In this document: in pieces, positions 26,489 to 35,757 of the stretch
Layout: each line of letters begins with the position of its first letter
Numbering within the stretch: position 1 is the stretch's first letter
Origin: Billgrantia campisalis
GTDB taxonomy: Bacteria; Pseudomonadota; Gammaproteobacteria; Pseudomonadales; Halomonadaceae
Direction: 5' to 3'
Assembly (NCBI RefSeq): GCF_022341425.1
Contig: NZ_JABFUC010000007.1
Span: 1-64,000 of the forward strand
Length of the DNA stretch: 64,000 nucleotides
Program-made: the position numbers and the translations under genes
Notes under the pieces: model-generated
The model's input: only the letters and a program-made list of their open reading frames with translations
The model's database searches: none
What the model was told of the DNA's origin: nothing

Positions 26489-27703
26489 TCAAGTGTCATC
26501 CGTCACCAGTGCCATGAGATCGTCTGCCATCGCTTGCATGATCGTGTCCCGTCGCCACCTGGCCACGAAACGTAACCGGGGGCGAAAGCATATCTCAAGC
26601 CGCCCCAGGGCATCGAGAGCCGCCTCGACATCGCCCGGGGGAAACAGCGCCGCATTATCGATTTCGTTTTCCACGAATCCCGCCGGAAAGCCGCTCAGGC
26701 CCGCCCATATCGGTCGGCCTGTCGCGGCGTACTCAAACAGTTTCGATGGCAGCACGGCCTCCAGCGAGGGAAGCATGTTGAGGTGCAGGAACAGTACGTC
26801 CGCCTCGGCGTATGCTGCCGGCAGGCGCGATCGGGGAACGGGGTTCTCTACCTGAACATTGGTCAGGCCGCGCGCGCTAAGCTCGCTGCAAAGTCTTTGG
26901 CGCCGCCCGCCGGCACCGATCACTCGAAACTCCACACGCCCTGCCAGACGCTCGGCCAGTGCCGGCAGGATGCGTTCGATGCCCTGCCCGGCGCCTAGGT
27001 TGCCGGCATAGAGCACCCGCAGGGGCTGGCCCTGGCGGTGTCCAGGGTTCGACGGGAACCTGACCGACCCAGAGGCCTCCAGAAAGAGCGGATCGATGCC
27101 ATTGGTGTGCCAGGAAATGGCGAGCCGCGGATAGCGAGCTTGAAAGTAGTCGCCGAACCCTCGGGAGACCAGGTTGAGGCAATCCGCCTTTTCCAGCGAC
27201 CACCGTTCAAGCCTGGCGAACAACGGGGCCAGCAAGTGCCCGGCACCCAGTGGCAGTACGTGAGGCAGATTGTCGACGAAGTTGTCGCGAATATCCTGAT
27301 AGAGCCTGGCGTTGCTGCGCCGGGCTATCCAGCGCCCCAGCACGGCGGTCATCAGGCGCGATGAGGTGGCGATCACCAGATCGTAGGAGCCGTGTCGGGT
27401 CAGGGCGTTGGCATGACGCGCATAGCGCAGAAAAGCCAGGGCCTGGGCGGCCATTCCGCCTGCTCCCCCCGCGACCGGCAGTCGCCGAATGGTGACCTTG
27501 CCTCCCGCCTGGGTTTCTACCTCGGGTACGGCGTCGCGCCCGGCGGTATAGCGATTCGGCAGGGTCGTCAGTACCAGCAGCTCACTGCCTTCGGGCAGGC
27601 GGCGGGCCAGGGCCTCCACAAGCGCCTGGGCACGAAAGGCGCCGGCACTGATGTCGGGCGGATAGTGGAAGCCCAGCAACAACAGGCGAAGCGGCGCCGT
27701 CAT
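26489..27703 (-). CDS. Glycosyltransferase, GT4 family (WbuB-like)
   Basis: 404 residues. The N-terminus LLLLGFHYPPDISAGAFRAQ is the pattern seen in WbuB/WcaI-type enzymes. The donor half shows LRVLYAGNLGAGQGIERILP and VEFRVIGAGGRRQRL, then SLEAVLPSKLFEYAATGRPI. It should act at the cytosolic membrane face on the lipid-linked glycan. The ATG at 27703 overlaps the upstream stop as ATGA. Confidence 0.9.
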   Translation of the reverse strand: MTAPLRLLLLGFHYPPDISAGAFRAQALVEALARRLPEGSELLVLTTLPNRYTAGRDAVPEVETQAGGKVTIRRLPVAGGAGGMAAQALAFLRYARHANALTRHGSYDLVIATSSRLMTAVLGRWIARRSNARLYQDIRDNFVDNLPHVLPLGAGHLLAPLFARLERWSLEKADCLNLVSRGFGDYFQARYPRLAISWHTNGIDPLFLEASGSVRFPSNPGHRQGQPLRVLYAGNLGAGQGIERILPALAERLAGRVEFRVIGAGGRRQRLCSELSARGLTNVQVENPVPRSRLPAAYAEADVLFLHLNMLPSLEAVLPSKLFEYAATGRPIWAGLSGFPAGFVENEIDNAALFPPGDVEAALDALGRLEICFRPRLRFVARWRRDTIMQAMADDLMALVTDDT

Positions 27704-28935
27704 GAGCCGGGGTGGGCTGAGGGTGCGGGCAGCACCCTGGCATAGAGGTCCACCAGGGCTTGCTCCTGGGCTTCCCAGTTGAGCGACTGCGCGGCGAGAG
27801 CGGCTCGCGAACGATACTCATCGCGCAGCGAAGGCTCATCGACCAGGCGTCGAATGGCTGCCGCCAGGGCTGGCGTGTCGCCAGGGGGAACCAGCAAGCC
27901 CAGATCATGGGGAGCCACGACTCGGCTGATCTCGGGCAACCGGCTAGCCACCACGGGTAGCCCGGCCATGACGTACTCGAACAGCTTGTTGGAGTCGGTG
28001 GTGAAGTGATTGAGGCAGGTATTTTCGATGGGCTGCACGCCGATGTCCGCCGAGGCGGTATAGGACGGCAGCTCACGGAGTACCACGGTGGGGATGAAAC
28101 GCACCCGATGGGACAAGCCCAGACTCTCCGCCCGCTCGCCGAGCTCGCGCCGCTGTCGTCCTCCGCCGATGAACACGAAATAAGCGTTGGGCACATCCGC
28201 CGCTGCCTCGACCAGCCGCAGCAGTCCCCGCCCCGGCTGCAGCCCGCCCTGATAGAGCACAATCGGCCAGGGCTCGCTCAGTCCCAGCTCATCGCGAATA
28301 CGGTTGCCGCGAGGCGGCTGGACGCGGCGCGGCCGATTCTGCAGCACCAGCGGCCGGGGAATGCCATAGGCTCGCGCGAAGAACTTGGCCCGGGCGTCGG
28401 TGGTGGTGATGGTGCCCGCCGCCCTTGGCATGATGCGTTTTTCGAGACCTGCCACCAGCCCGCGAAAGGCGTGATAGCCTTCCCGGTCGGTGCTGATCTC
28501 ATGGGCATCGTAGACCAGCGGCGCCCCTGCCAGTTTCGACGCCAGCCAAGCGGTGGGCAGCACGTTGACATCGTGCGCATGGATTACCTGCGGGCGGGCG
28601 CGTAAGGCTGCCCTGCCCATCTGCAACAGCGCAAAGGTGCGAGAGCTCGCTTGCAACAGCAGCGAAAACCAAGAGGCGCTTCTTCCACCAGCACTCTTGA
28701 TCTGCTTGCGGCCTTGCCCCCCGCCACAGCGCCGCACCGTGATGCCGGCTTCCGGCGTTTCAACCCTTGGTGCGATTCCGGGCAGCGCCAGCGCATGAAC
28801 CGTGACCTGATAACCAGCGCGTGCCAAGGTTTTAGCTTCGTTCAGCACACGAGCATCGTTCTGAAAGGTATTCCAGACCAACATGCTGACACGCGCTGCA
28901 CGAGAGCTTGCGATGGAGGGAATCTCATCCTGCAT
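27700..28935 (-). CDS. Glycosyltransferase, GT4 family
   Basis: 411 residues from the chosen start. The N-terminal half has ARVSMLVWNTFQNDARVLNE and PQVIHAHDVNVLPTAWLASK; the donor half has PIVLYQGGLQPGRGLLRLVE, AYFVFIGGGRQRRELGE and NKLFEYVMAGLPVVASRLPE. The start at 28935 is favoured because AGGAA lies about seven bases upstream; an ATG at 28956 is the main alternative. Either start overlaps the 3' end of the upstream membrane-protein gene. Confidence 0.88.
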   Translation of the reverse strand: MQDEIPSIASSRAARVSMLVWNTFQNDARVLNEAKTLARAGYQVTVHALALPGIAPRVETPEAGITVRRCGGGQGRKQIKSAGGRSASWFSLLLQASSRTFALLQMGRAALRARPQVIHAHDVNVLPTAWLASKLAGAPLVYDAHEISTDREGYHAFRGLVAGLEKRIMPRAAGTITTTDARAKFFARAYGIPRPLVLQNRPRRVQPPRGNRIRDELGLSEPWPIVLYQGGLQPGRGLLRLVEAAADVPNAYFVFIGGGRQRRELGERAESLGLSHRVRFIPTVVLRELPSYTASADIGVQPIENTCLNHFTTDSNKLFEYVMAGLPVVASRLPEISRVVAPHDLGLLVPPGDTPALAAAIRRLVDEPSLRDEYRSRAALAAQSLNWEAQEQALVDLYARVLPAPSAHPGS

Positions 28936-30676
28936 TGGCAGTTCCTGGTTGATCATCGGTCTCAAGAACGGCAAGTCGTTCAAGCATACGAGGCACGAGT
29001 TCCAACGCCTGCACGTAGCGCTGCCTATTGCATTCACGCTCCAGTGCAAAGGCAAGCGCAGCTAACTCAGCCTGCTCGACGTTAACTCGAGAGAGTTCCG
29101 CACGCTGCTCAGCGGCTAGGCGCAGGGCTTCACCCAGGTTGGCCAGTTGTTTTTCATCCTCCGGCCACCCTGCGCCCACTGGCTCCAGCGACCACCGCCC
29201 CCAATTGAGCAAGATAGGTGTCGCTCGCTCTTCGCCTTTCGCAGCGGGAATCCAGATCGCATCCTGAGTGATCTCGGGATTGAGCAGTACCACGGGAAGC
29301 GCTTTCAGCTGCTGGTGAAGGTGTGCCATCTGCTTGAGCAAGTTAGCCAAGTCCTGTCTCTGATCAGGTGTCTCTGCGGCAACGCTAAGCCGCTCTATAA
29401 GGTTCGCCTCAAGACGTTGCCATAACATTGCCCTGGAGCGCTGATAGCGCTTTACATCCTCATGCTTTAGCTGAGCAGCCAGTAGATCTCCTTGCAGCTG
29501 CTGAACAAACTCCTTCACCTGCCGTACTTCAGGCCCTGCACCTTGGGGAAGCGCATAGACAAGACAATGGAATTTTTGCAACTGGGTGGTGCCAACCCAA
29601 CAAGGCGCCGACAAGTTGTTCGGATACCCGGCCATCAATGTAGCTTCATGGAGGGCCCAGGAGCTACGGTTGACTTCAAACAGCTTGACGAGATACTGGC
29701 GGTTAGCACGCATGGCTCTCAGCCCTACCACATTGGGTGTGCCCAACTGCTGCCAATGGCAATCAAGCTCACCCTGCTCAGGACCTACCAGCTCATCCAA
29801 TACTGCAGCCACCCAAGCCTGCCTAGCCTCAGGTGCTAATAGCGGCCACAGCGTTTTCTCCGGATGGACCTGTTGGGGCAACAGCACCTTACCATGGAAA
29901 AACAAAGCGTCGAGCTTTACCTGCTGCCGACGCAATGACGTCAGGTCCCCCACCATACCAGCGGCACGCTGCATGACTTGCCGGCTAAGCAGCAGCGCGA
30001 CAATGGCAATGATCACACCAGGGGGGGACCAGAAGATGAAGTCTGTCACCAAAAATCCGAAGGCGACAAAAAAACCAACCCCGCCAAATAAATTTAGCGT
30101 TTGAGGCAATTTGGACTCCAAACGCTCACGAAATCCATTGCTTAACTGATACAACAAGAGAAACACAACCTTCACCAGAAAAAAATATCCGATGATTACA
30201 GTAAACATCCAAGGATAAAACCAGACCAGCCCGAAAAGTGACAGAACAATAAAAACACCGCCAGCTAAAGCACGAGAATAGCGCTGATAAGAGCTTGCTG
30301 CCAGCTCCTCCTGATTTTCAAAAAGCACCATTTTCTGACTTCTTGACAACAGCTGACTGGTTGACAGGGAAGTCACCCAGCCAATCATCCGCTCGGCTAG
30401 AAAGTGAAGCAAAAAGAAGCCGAGAGTTCCTGCACTCAAGGCTGCAATAAGACTATCCCGATCCAGCGTGGCAAAAGAGGAAGGAAAGTAGCGAGGGATT
30501 CCATCCGACCCCAGCATGATAATTACTTTCAAGGGCAAGAATGAGGCAAGCAGCGCTGCTATCTGTGAAACCAGCGTAAGGAATACAACAACCAGAGTGA
30601 AAAACGGCACCACTCTTAAAAACTTGGCGCCCAGAGAGACATTCCAGCGAAGACCAGAAACCAATTTAGCTGCCAT
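28925..30676 (-). CDS. Membrane protein: ABC-exporter-like helices with pseudokinase-like tail
   Basis: 583 residues. The first 240 hold five or six long hydrophobic segments in the spacing of an ABC-exporter membrane domain, but no Walker A, signature or Walker B motif follows. Residues about 315-510 instead show a pattern like a small protein-kinase or APH-type fold: Lys331 in YLVKLFEV, Glu344 in ALHEATLM, a hinge-like FHCLVYALPQGAG, and NWGRW (491-495) where an active kinase would have Asp. The usual His-Gly-Asp catalytic loop is absent. It overlaps glycosyltransferase genes on both sides, so a role in the same glycan pathway is likely. I do not recognise a named family; the kinase comparison is my inference. 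Confidence 0.8.
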   Translation of the reverse strand: MAAKLVSGLRWNVSLGAKFLRVVPFFTLVVVFLTLVSQIAALLASFLPLKVIIMLGSDGIPRYFPSSFATLDRDSLIAALSAGTLGFFLLHFLAERMIGWVTSLSTSQLLSRSQKMVLFENQEELAASSYQRYSRALAGGVFIVLSLFGLVWFYPWMFTVIIGYFFLVKVVFLLLYQLSNGFRERLESKLPQTLNLFGGVGFFVAFGFLVTDFIFWSPPGVIIAIVALLLSRQVMQRAAGMVGDLTSLRRQQVKLDALFFHGKVLLPQQVHPEKTLWPLLAPEARQAWVAAVLDELVGPEQGELDCHWQQLGTPNVVGLRAMRANRQYLVKLFEVNRSSWALHEATLMAGYPNNLSAPCWVGTTQLQKFHCLVYALPQGAGPEVRQVKEFVQQLQGDLLAAQLKHEDVKRYQRSRAMLWQRLEANLIERLSVAAETPDQRQDLANLLKQMAHLHQQLKALPVVLLNPEITQDAIWIPAAKGEERATPILLNWGRWSLEPVGAGWPEDEKQLANLGEALRLAAEQRAELSRVNVEQAELAALAFALERECNRQRYVQALELVPRMLERLAVLETDDQPGTANAG

Positions 30677-32000
30677 TGCCAGAATCCCTAATCAGGTTAA
30701 GCAACTCTTGTGCTCTAATCTCCCAGGAATTAGCAGCGATAAATTCACCTATCAACTGTCCATCAGGCTCCATCGAACATGCTACCTTAAGCTCTATACA
30801 GAAATCAGATACGGAATCAACCGTGGCTGTGCAGGGGTAGCGCTCAATCTGCGGCATTCGGAACGAAACCACCGGCAAGCCAAAGGAGAGATACTCATAA
30901 ATCTTGATGGGATCCACGCCGTCGGCCAGCGGCCCCATACGGAATGGGATGATCGCAGCACTCCAGCGGGAAGCATAACGGTACAGCTCATGCCAGGGTT
31001 TGGGGCCCAGCAGTCGCACGTTACCGGGTAGTTTCAGCCCTTGGGGAGCGGAATGGCCGATGATTTCAAAACGGTATTGGGCACAGGCCTCGGCAATTTG
31101 CACAAATGCCTCCCAGTCGAACCAGGCATCGGCTAAATGACCGAAGTAGCCAACCACCGGCGGAACCACAGGCGCACGTCGATAGCCCACCGGCAAGAAG
31201 TCTGATTCAACGGCATTGGGCACCAGTAAAACCGGCTTGTCCAGAGCAAAACCGCACATCTTCTTCACCAGGGGAGCCGACACGCAGAGGGTTGCATCGC
31301 ATTGGCGCACAAGAGACTGCTCCACATCGGCATCGAACCAGCGGGCCATACCCACCTTGGAGAACTCTTCCCAGTCGTCCCGGCAATCGTACACCACTTT
31401 CCAGCCCTGCTGGCGAAACACCTCCACTTGCTTTTCGATACCAGGATAGGGGTATGACACGATGAATAGCTTGGGCGCAGAGCCCAGATCCGCCTGAGCG
31501 ATTTCCGGCAGCAGTTGCAGGCTAACATCCTGTGGCATCTGCACTAGGCCATGAGCACTCCAAGTTGGCAGCGGATCATTAAAATGCGAGCGATGGTAGC
31601 TGAATAGCACCTTGGCGCCCTGGCGCAGCAGCGCCTGAGTCTGGCGAATTGGCCTATTCCCCCGAGTGCCCTGAATGAAAGTGGTGCCAGAAAACATGAA
31701 GATCACGGGTGCCGATTCATTATTTACCTGTTCGACAAGCCCCAGCCAAGCCTGCCACAGCTGACGGAAGATCGTCGAATCCGGCGCTGGGGGGCGCCTA
31801 AGCTGGAGCGCTTCCCGCCCCAGCCTGAACAGCCCCACAGGCAGGCGTAACAGCTGCCGCGGTGAACGCAACGCCGCCGTCAACAGGCGCCCGAGGCGGT
31901 AACTGCTGCTCTGCTCCACACGCTGGAACTCCAGACGCAACGCCTCCAACTCCTGGCGGGCTGCTTCAAGTTGCTGTTCAGTCTCTGTCTTACGCCCCAC
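30666..32000 (-). CDS. Glycosyltransferase with N-terminal coiled coil
   Basis: 444 residues. The first 35 form a likely coiled coil (EQQLEAARQELEALRLEFQR), followed by a GT-B body with KLFIVSYPYPGIEKQVEVFR, VVYDCRDDWEEFSKVG, VLLVPNAVESDFL, PPVVGYFGHLADAWFDWEAF and DPIKIYEYLSFGLPVVSFRM. It begins with GTG at 32000; GGGGTGAT lies upstream and the codon overlaps the preceding gene by 11 bp. The EYLSFGLPVVS site is the nucleotide-sugar region. Substrate unknown. Confidence 0.88.
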   Translation of the reverse strand: MGRKTETEQQLEAARQELEALRLEFQRVEQSSSYRLGRLLTAALRSPRQLLRLPVGLFRLGREALQLRRPPAPDSTIFRQLWQAWLGLVEQVNNESAPVIFMFSGTTFIQGTRGNRPIRQTQALLRQGAKVLFSYHRSHFNDPLPTWSAHGLVQMPQDVSLQLLPEIAQADLGSAPKLFIVSYPYPGIEKQVEVFRQQGWKVVYDCRDDWEEFSKVGMARWFDADVEQSLVRQCDATLCVSAPLVKKMCGFALDKPVLLVPNAVESDFLPVGYRRAPVVPPVVGYFGHLADAWFDWEAFVQIAEACAQYRFEIIGHSAPQGLKLPGNVRLLGPKPWHELYRYASRWSAAIIPFRMGPLADGVDPIKIYEYLSFGLPVVSFRMPQIERYPCTATVDSVSDFCIELKVACSMEPDGQLIGEFIAANSWEIRAQELLNLIRDSGNGS

Positions 32001-33051
32001 TGCCCATCACCCCGCGTAACGCCGCAACAAATGCCGATACACCATAACGGGTGCGCAACGTCTCGTACAAGTTCAGACACTCATCCTTAGTCGCAACGCC
32101 GCGTGACAGCCGCTCGACAGCCGATGCCACCTGCCCCGGCTGCCAGATATCTACGCGTTGCACCATTGACGACTCAGGAAACACCTCGCGGAAGACGGGC
32201 AGATCGTTGGTGATCAGCGGGCAACCACACAGCAAGGCCTCCGCCGCCGCCATACCAAAGGACTCGTCCCGGGAAGTCACCAACATGGCCCCGCCGCTGT
32301 GGGCGCACCGATGATACAGCCGAGCCAGCTGCACGTTTTCCACCCGGTCAAGCCAGGTGATCACATCACTGATGTCCAACCGATAGGCCAGCTCAAAAAA
32401 GGCTTCCGCCGTAGCCTCGGGGGCAGTGTAACCACCAACCACATACAGGTGCATGTCCCCCAACAGATCCTTGAGCAGGCGAGCATAGATCAATGCCAGC
32501 CGCCAGTTCTTGTGCTTGTCCAGCTTGCCTACCCAGATGAACTGCGGGCCGCTGCGGACAGGCGTAACCGGTTCCGCAGGGGTGAACACCTCCGTATTGA
32601 GCAGGTTGGCAATGACATGAATTCGCGCCCGCCAGTCGGGGCGCCTCCGTTCAACCAGCCGGGCCGAATAGGCCGACGGCACCATGATACCTGCGAGATA
32701 TTTTATCGACAGGCCATCCAGATAACTCAGACCGGTCTGAGTGGTGGTATGCACATCCAGAAATACACGATTGCGCCGCCACAGGGGGCCCGCAGCCAAA
32801 CTCAACAATTCGGGGGTGTCAATTACAACCACAGCATCAAAGCGGCCCTTGGCGGCCAATTGCCGAAAGGCGCTAAGATTGCCGAAGTGCACACCTTCGA
32901 TACCCGCCGGCAAAACCTGACGAAGACCGTTATCCTGAGTGAAGAATAGCTCGCACTGAAAGCCGGCCTGTTCAAGCGCGCGCTTGCGCAGCAACAGCTG
33001 GGTGGACACACCGCCAACGATGCCATATCGGTAGGCATAGAGCAGTTTCAA
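31990..33051 (-). CDS. Glycosyltransferase, GT4 family, TTG start
   Basis: 353 residues if started at TTG 33051 (first residues MKLLYAYRYGIVGGVST). This start is chosen because AGGAG lies seven bases upstream and the codon overlaps the previous stop as TTGA; the upstream ATG at 33072 would lie inside that gene and has no such site. Body motifs are AVVVIDTPELLSLAAG, FIWVGKLDKHKNWRLALIYA, MHLYVVGGYTAPEATAEAFF and SRDESFGMAAAEALLCGCPL (EX7E type). Confidence 0.88.
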   Translation of the reverse strand: MKLLYAYRYGIVGGVSTQLLLRKRALEQAGFQCELFFTQDNGLRQVLPAGIEGVHFGNLSAFRQLAAKGRFDAVVVIDTPELLSLAAGPLWRRNRVFLDVHTTTQTGLSYLDGLSIKYLAGIMVPSAYSARLVERRRPDWRARIHVIANLLNTEVFTPAEPVTPVRSGPQFIWVGKLDKHKNWRLALIYARLLKDLLGDMHLYVVGGYTAPEATAEAFFELAYRLDISDVITWLDRVENVQLARLYHRCAHSGGAMLVTSRDESFGMAAAEALLCGCPLITNDLPVFREVFPESSMVQRVDIWQPGQVASAVERLSRGVATKDECLNLYETLRTRYGVSAFVAALRGVMGSGA

Positions 33052-33584
33052 AAAGGATCTCCTGATCGGCATTCATCAGCCAGCGCCACGACATAGGCCT
33101 CCAGCTCCGGGGCATTCGATATCTCTGGGTTCGGCCACCAGATGATACGGCCCCCTTGTTGCTGCACGCGTGCCAACTGGCGAACTACCGACGCCGACAG
33201 GCAACGCAGGGTCAGCGACGCAACGGGGGCATCGGCTCGTAAGCGCAGCGCCATCAACTCGACATCCTCGGTCGCCCAGGCATGAGCCCCGCCCTCGGCA
33301 GAAGTCGGACCCAATAAAAGATGCTCCGCCCCCAGAGCCGTCTCTGGAAGCTTCAACAACGAGTGAGCTGCCGCAGTGCCGGGCGCGCGCCCACCACTGT
33401 ACTGACGATATAACCGCCATAGCTTGGGCAGCACCCGGAACGACCGCCAGGACAAGGGTAACGCTTGCAACAGCATATCGCCAATACTATATCTAAGGCT
33501 GCTACGCAGATTGGAAAGCTCCTGCTCAGCATCTCGCACCTCCTGTCGCAGCAACTCAATTAAGAAAATATTTCCCAAAGCCAT
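33048..33584 (-). CDS. Hypothetical protein with N-terminal coiled coil
   Basis: 178 residues, no recognised family. The N-terminus (LLRQEVRDAEQELSNLRSSL) is coiled-coil-like and close in style to the start of the 30666-32000 glycosyltransferase. The C-terminal part contains VQQQGGRIIWWPNPEISNAP followed by a helix. It overlaps the next gene by four bases. It may be a broken-off front part of a glycosyltransferase or an accessory subunit. The ISL3 element lies 167 bp upstream, so its original promoter context may have been lost. Confidence 0.65.
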   Translation of the reverse strand: MALGNIFLIELLRQEVRDAEQELSNLRSSLRYSIGDMLLQALPLSWRSFRVLPKLWRLYRQYSGGRAPGTAAAHSLLKLPETALGAEHLLLGPTSAEGGAHAWATEDVELMALRLRADAPVASLTLRCLSASVVRQLARVQQQGGRIIWWPNPEISNAPELEAYVVALADECRSGDPF

Positions 33585-33751
33585 CCACCACCTTCATTCA
33601 ATTAACATATTCTCTTCACTTAACTCTTGCTCGAAATCAGTAATAAGCCGCCCCCTTCACATTCAATCATTTCCGACAATTTCCCCGGAAGAACCAACTT
33701 ATAAAACCTCACACTTTCCTTGGCTTTCTTTTCGTAAAAGAGGAATTTTTT

Positions 33752-35100
33752 GGCTCTTCGTCACATCATGTGGATTTGGCCTAATCGAGCAGGCGCCCCA
33801 CGGGGCTGCCGATCAGGTAGATCATCGCGATGAAGTTAGCCTCGTTCCGGTAGCCGCGTGCGCGTGATCTGGCAGCCTGAAACAGACCATTCATGCCCTC
33901 CAATCGCGCGTTGGTCAGCCCCGAAATCCAGCGTCTCACGACCTGCTCGGCATGTCGCTCCAAGGTCGTCAGAGCCTTCGCCATCGGCTTGAGCAGCGGC
34001 TGATCGGTAACCGCTTCCCGCATCACCCGGAGGTAGTTCGTGATCCGCCAACGAGCGGCTCGCGGCGTCGGGGCCTTCTGGATCCAGCGCAGCTTTTCCT
34101 TGATCACCCAGGCATCGGCGGTGGCTCCCTGATCGGCCACCAGCTCCTGGAGGGCAGCAATCTGCTTGGCTGTCATGTTCTCGTTATCCAGGCTCTTGAG
34201 CACCGCCCACCGCAGCGCCTTGGGATGCCCCTTCTCACGACGTTCCTTCTTGCGGACCTCGTCCAGCGCCTTGGTAAAGGTCTGCACGATATGGAACCAG
34301 TCGACCGTCACCTCGGCGTTGGGCAGGTTCTCGGCAACGCCGCTCAGGAAGGCCTGAGACATGTCGCAGACCACCTCGACGACATTGTCCGGATCGCCGC
34401 CATGCTCCGCCAGAAAGGCGCTGAACGCCTTGATGGCGTCCTTGCCATGGCCAGGAACGGCGAAGAGCACCGGCTCCTGCTGGCGCTGCATGTCGAGGAA
34501 TACCGTGACATAGCGGTGGCCTCGTCGAGAGGCTGTCTCGTCCACGCCGACGGTGGCCACGCTGGACAGATCCAGCTCACCCAACATACGGCCCACGTAG
34601 TGGTGCACGATGCGCCACAGGCGCTTGTCGGAGATCTCCAGCTGCCGAGAGACGGCCAGCACCGGCATCTCCTTGACCAGCGACATGGCGGCCTGCTCGA
34701 ACAGCAGGGTGAAGTCGCTGCCCGGCCGCGCCCAGGGCACCTCGATGCGCTTGACGCCATGCTCGGGGCACTTGGTGCGAGGCACGCGGGCGTGCAGGTA
34801 GCAGTGGTGCTGGAAGAAGTTCAGATGCCGCCAGGTCCGGTCGGCAAAGTCGTGGGCCGGGCAGGCCTTGCCGCACTCCGGGCAGGGGTAGAGGCTGCCA
34901 CGCTCGGCCTCGACATAGAGATCCAGGCGGTGGGGCGACACGGCGGTATCCAGGTGCTGGTCCTTGAGAACCCAGGGCGCTTCCAGGCCGAGGCCGAGGG
35001 TCAGAATCTGGGTGCCGTCCATGTCATGCCTCCTGTCGTCGTGGAGGCTCTATCGTGGCTCAACACCGGGACCGGCTTCCATACCCGACGACGAAGAGCC
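33752..35100 (-). mobile_element. Complete ISL3-family insertion sequence, 1349 bp
   Basis: Both ends carry the inverted repeat GGCTCTTCGTC, and the element is flanked on both sides by the identical 8-bp sequence AATTTTTT (33744-33751 and 35101-35108). An 8-bp duplication is typical of ISL3. The single transposase gene is intact. The insertion is in AT-rich, poorly coding DNA between a coiled-coil gene and a decayed gene. Confidence 0.95.
33781..35022 (-). CDS. ISL3-family transposase
   Basis: 413 residues, full length. A zinc-finger-like N-terminal region (YPCPECGKACPAHDF, then TKCPEHG) and an HTH-like part precede the DDE catalytic domain, in which VGVDETASRRGHRY gives the first Asp and EVVCDMSQAFLSGV the second; a Glu follows in the C-terminal part (LTNARLEGMNGLFQAA). 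It cuts and pastes the element by binding its terminal repeats. The frame is uninterrupted, so activity is possible. Confidence 0.95.
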   Translation of the reverse strand: MDGTQILTLGLGLEAPWVLKDQHLDTAVSPHRLDLYVEAERGSLYPCPECGKACPAHDFADRTWRHLNFFQHHCYLHARVPRTKCPEHGVKRIEVPWARPGSDFTLLFEQAAMSLVKEMPVLAVSRQLEISDKRLWRIVHHYVGRMLGELDLSSVATVGVDETASRRGHRYVTVFLDMQRQQEPVLFAVPGHGKDAIKAFSAFLAEHGGDPDNVVEVVCDMSQAFLSGVAENLPNAEVTVDWFHIVQTFTKALDEVRKKERREKGHPKALRWAVLKSLDNENMTAKQIAALQELVADQGATADAWVIKEKLRWIQKAPTPRAARWRITNYLRVMREAVTDQPLLKPMAKALTTLERHAEQVVRRWISGLTNARLEGMNGLFQAARSRARGYRNEANFIAMIYLIGSPVGRLLD

Positions 35101-35161
35101 AATTTTTTACTTCCACCCACTGCCAAATGATCTATACCCAGCCAGCTTCTCAAACTGTTTC

Positions 35162-35491
35162 TTACGATCTGATCCCAACAAATTTATCAAAGCTTATGAA
35201 GGCCACTCTCAGCATATCCTGCCTACTGGCACCTGATGTTGATTCATCGAGAAACTTTTTGTACGTTTTCAAGAAGCGCTTGACATCTCTTTCATTTAAA
35301 GATCGCTTCCGAAGAACAATAACATCCGAATAAACATCCCTTAAGCCCCTGTAAATACCCAAGAAGGCATGCCCAGGAACTCCACTAAGCAAGCCCAGAT
35401 TCCGACAGTTCGGCTCGTTATTAAACAATGTTACGCTAGAGCTGTGGGACTTAACAAAGTTACCGATGTCATCAAGGAAGTTAGAAACCAT
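35162..35491 (-). CDS. Hypothetical protein, probably the 3' part of a decayed gene
   Basis: 109 residues from an ATG without a ribosome site. Base composition is much more AT-rich than the surrounding genes. The frame continues upstream in plausible protein (KENFVLFNFGFDNRTASH) until a TGA, and further upstream other frames give protein-like pieces such as EDYLKSNAELNRRKINTS and MERIRNDDEFGSALVESHF, broken by stops and shifts up to about 35740. This looks like one larger gene losing its reading frame. No family was recognised. It ends 54 bp before the target duplication of the ISL3 element. Confidence 0.4.
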   Translation of the reverse strand: MVSNFLDDIGNFVKSHSSSVTLFNNEPNCRNLGLLSGVPGHAFLGIYRGLRDVYSDVIVLRKRSLNERDVKRFLKTYKKFLDESTSGASRQDMLRVAFISFDKFVGIRS

Positions 35492-35757
35492 GTGGCTAGC
35501 TGTGCGGTTATCGAAACCAAAATTAAATAAAACAAAATTTTCTTTTCAAATTAATGCTGACATAATCATTCAAAAATTCTTATTTGAACAAATTCATGCT
35601 TGTATTTATTTTCCTTCTATTCAGTTCCGCGTTACTTTTTAAATAATCCTCTCTACATACTCATTTTTCGAAACAAAGAAAAGTGAGACTCAACAAGGGC
35701 AGAGCCAAATTCATCGTCGTTCCTAATTCTTTCCATAAGGGCGCCCAGTCCAACAGG

